Source of the DNA: Euglena gracilis
Lineage: Eukaryota; Euglenida; Euglenophyceae; Euglenales
DNA: 64,000 nucleotides
Assembly: GCA_039621445.1 (NCBI GenBank)
Contig: CP154956.1
Span: forward strand, 68,270,452-68,334,451
Direction: 5' to 3'
Part shown: positions 61,862 through 64,000 of the stretch, one piece after another
Layout of the letters: every line of letters starts with the position of its first letter
How positions within the stretch are numbered: the stretch's first letter is position 1
Notes under the pieces: model-generated
Database searches by the model: none
What the model was told of the DNA's origin: nothing
Seen by the model: the letters and a program-made list of their open reading frames with translations, nothing else
Program-made: the position numbers and the translations under genes

Positions 61862-63708
61862 CTAAAACTGAGTTTGGGTTGTGGACAAGGCCAATGGTGG
61901 CACAATTCGCGGAATCACGGATTGTGACACTCGGGACACGGGTGGTGGTGGTGGTGCATGTGCACCCAGAGCCGGGTTATGGGAACACGACTCTGGAACA
62001 TTTGGCGCATCTTCGGAAATGCATACTGCCCAATTGCGGTGTGAAACCCGCCGTTGGTTGGACACATTATCCAAACCCACAGACAAGTCATGCACATTTT
62101 GCTCCAAATGCTCAACGAGTTGGAGTTGGCGGCAAATACAGTCAACTTCATCCTCCAAAGCGCAAATACGCTTGCGGTAACGGGAAAAGTCATCCAAGTG
62201 CGGAATCCTTTCGTAAATTCTGGTAACATCTTGGACAAGTTTTCCGTGAGACTTATCCAATAATTGGAGTTGTCCCATTAATGCTTTTACAGCGTTTGAC
62301 AGAATCTGCAAAGGTGATGTTACCTTGGTTGGTGTGGTGGTGGGTGCAACCGGTGCAGGGTTATCCGACGACGCGGTTGTGGTACCCACGTGCAAATTTC
62401 CGGGTTGTGGGTTATCCAAAAACGTGGAAATTCGCTCATCTAACCTGGTAATCTCACTTCGCGTGGATCGGGCGTTCCAATTCACCGATTCCCCAAGCCG
62501 TAATAGGCTGTTGCAGAAATCTTGCAAGGTCTCCTGATTGTTAGAGAGCATTTTGTCATAAAATGCCTTGAAATCAGGGTTCTCGGTAATCAGAGTTCCC
62601 GGATTACCTGCAGGAAAAGACTGCATTTCCGTCACTTTGGTAGACACCGATGCATACCAGGTCTGGAGTTCCCCAATAGCAGTCTGAATACCGCTAATGT
62701 CCGGAACTCGGTGGGAAAGTGCGGAATAGCTTGGTTCCAAACCCGCAATGGCCGAGTTAGTCCCGCCAATGTCGGATTGCAACTGGAACTGCAGAGAATC
62801 CTGCCGTTGTGCTACTTCCGCTACTTTCGCGCTCAGATTTTATAATCAAACCGATTCGCGTCAGAATAGCAGGTTTTCTGCTCCAAACGGGAAAGTCGCT
62901 CGTCCAACTGCCGCACATACGTGTCGGAAGCAAAATTCTCGTTGGCTTGTGACTGGAATTGCCGGAACGTTTCCGTTTCATCACACAACTGCATAATGCG
63001 GTGTTGCGCTTCATGGAAAGTTGCGGACAGTGTGGTGAAAAGGTCCATCGACACAAATCCACCACCCTTTGTTGTTGCAGACGAGGAATCTCGTGCATGC
63101 AACTGTTGTAGCAAATGCAACAATGCGGATGAACAGGACTCCATTTGTCCCGAGAACTGTTGTAGTGAGTCATGCAAGTGCAGAAACTTGGAGTCATTCC
63201 GTGTTTCCGCTTCATGCATGCATTCACTAATTTGCCGGAAGTTTTGCGGGAGTTGTTGGCACATTTTGTCAAAGGTTTCCCGAAAGTTTGCAAGGTCAAT
63301 ACCCGCACTTTCGAAATTCCTCTGGCAATATTTGCCAACTTCCTGCAAGTAATTCCAGCAGTATTTCATCTTGGTGAAGACATGTTTTTCGTTGTCCTCA
63401 TCAAACTGAAGCACTTTGTTGAGTGCGGTTGCACAATCTGCAACGCACTGTTGCACATGATTGAACTGCCTCACAAGGGGGTGATCCCCTGGAAGCCGAG
63501 CAACGATATCCTGCACATCGTCAGCAGTGAGGAGCTCCCCAGTGCCCTTCCCATAGCCGTCCGTGGGTTCGGACGTACCAGAGAATTCTGGTACCACTAG
63601 GCGAGTGTTCACCGGCCCCACCCCCTGTGCGCCGCCGGTCGCCCCCGCGACCGGCGAGTCCCGGTGGGCCGAGGGCCCGGGGGGGTCCTCGCCGTCGTGG
63701 AGAACCAC
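61862..63708 (-). pseudogene. Gypsy Gag N-terminal region with coiled coils
   Basis: Frame 63,708-62,833 (291 codons, MVLHDGEDPPGPSAHRDSPV) is rich in Gln, His and Leu, with heptad-like stretches (LLHLLQQLHA, YVRQLDERLSRLEQKT). Frame 62,782-61,862 continues after a frame change near 62,840 with more coiled coil (RICALEDEVDCICRQLQLVE, EHLEQNVHDLSVGL). The start is taken at the first ATG of the long frame. There is no membrane or signal sequence. The assignment as Gag is from position. Confidence 0.55.
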
Positions 63709-64000
63709 CGACAGCCGGGGGGTGGGTGTTTCCGGGGCGGGGCCTGCGCTTTTTCTGGGGGTTGGTGGGCTCAGGCCAACTCCCTTTTTTTCACCCAGGT
63801 GTTTTCCTCTACCACAGCCGGTGCGTAGGATCGTTTTTTAATGTTTTCTGAAAATTTGGTGAACACCAAAAAATCTGCCATTTGGTGTGAAAATCTCACC
63901 TCTCTCTCTCTCTCACGCACACCTTGTACGCAAAAACCAACCCACTGAATCTGAAATGAATCCCAACCCACCGGAGAAGCAATCACAATGTTGGAAATCT
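63709..64000. other. Upstream flank of the gypsy Gag, right edge of window
   Basis: GC-rich sequence (GGGGTGGGTGTTTCCGGGGC) passes into A/T-rich DNA with a (TC)9 tract at 63,899-63,916. It could be the leader or part of a 5' LTR of the element, but the partner LTR is not in the window. Confidence 0.35.

Larger units (their letters stand above)
54833..63708 (-). mobile_element. Degenerate Ty3/gypsy chromovirus-type retrotransposon
   Basis: On the minus strand the order is Gag (63,708-60,773), RS-rich nucleocapsid tail (60,792-60,088), protease (about 59,865-59,520), DIRS-like RNase H segment and RT (58,600-57,000), RNase H (57,000-56,400), integrase (56,340-55,390) and chromodomain (55,100-54,833). 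Frameshifts, stops and a MITE end (59,330) interrupt it. RT before RNase H before integrase, then a chromodomain, defines the chromovirus branch of Ty3/gypsy. LTRs are not found: the left flank (54,690-54,830) and the right edge (63,709-64,000) show no shared sequence. A 5' LTR may lie beyond 64,000. Confidence 0.8.

Noticed and set aside
1-64000. tRNA, rRNA or spliced-leader genes
   Set aside because: No tRNA cloverleaf with A and B boxes, no rRNA core sequence and no known spliced-leader sequence was seen by eye; a covariance-model scan was not possible.

Overview
This is nuclear DNA from a eukaryote, most likely a unicellular alga or other protist with a large, transposon-filled genome. 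The sequence shows GT-AG introns of hundreds to thousands of bases, SR-type RNA-binding and BTB/discoidin proteins, telomere-like (CCCTAA)-rich sequence, a chromodomain Ty3/gypsy retrotransposon, Tc1/mariner transposons and many short inverted-repeat elements with long G/C runs. Nothing resembles bacterial operons. The species cannot be named from the sequence alone.

Two intron-rich host genes can be rebuilt. Gene A (minus strand, 15,993 to 1,785) has a 13-exon model. From exon 6 to the stop, every junction keeps phase across GT-AG introns. It encodes a BTB/POZ segment, a complete F5/8 type C (discoidin-like) domain split over four exons, and a C-terminal cold-shock-like domain. Gene B (plus strand, 28,365 to 45,617) encodes an N-terminal WW domain followed by at least four RRMs; its first eight exons keep phase, one intron appears to use a GC donor, and the path between exon 8 and the last exon is unresolved. 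The introns of both genes are packed with small mobile elements.

From 16 to 28 kb are mobile elements: a 2.5-kb terminal-inverted-repeat element carrying a PHD finger (19.8-22.3 kb), a broken Tc1 transposon with unusually long (about 735 bp) inverted repeats (22.6-25.3 kb), and a second Tc1-type transposase relic (26.0-26.5 kb). At least four families of short hAT-like non-autonomous elements begin with CAGG or CAGA and make 8-bp target duplications. Most of the families share an internal module: long G and C runs, a GCCAAAAATGGC-like stretch and a GGCGC-loop-GCGCC hairpin.

From 46.7 to 54.7 kb the minus strand carries a tyrosine-recombinase relic and a 5.5-kb block of almost continuous coding sequence of unknown family, broken by stops and frameshifts. 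From 54.8 to beyond 63.7 kb, on the same strand, lies a degenerate Ty3/gypsy chromovirus: Gag with coiled coils, a zinc knuckle split by a frameshift, an RS-rich tail, a protease with Asp changed to Asn, a DIRS-like RNase H segment in front of the reverse transcriptase, RT-RNase H, integrase and chromodomain. No LTR pair was found inside the window.
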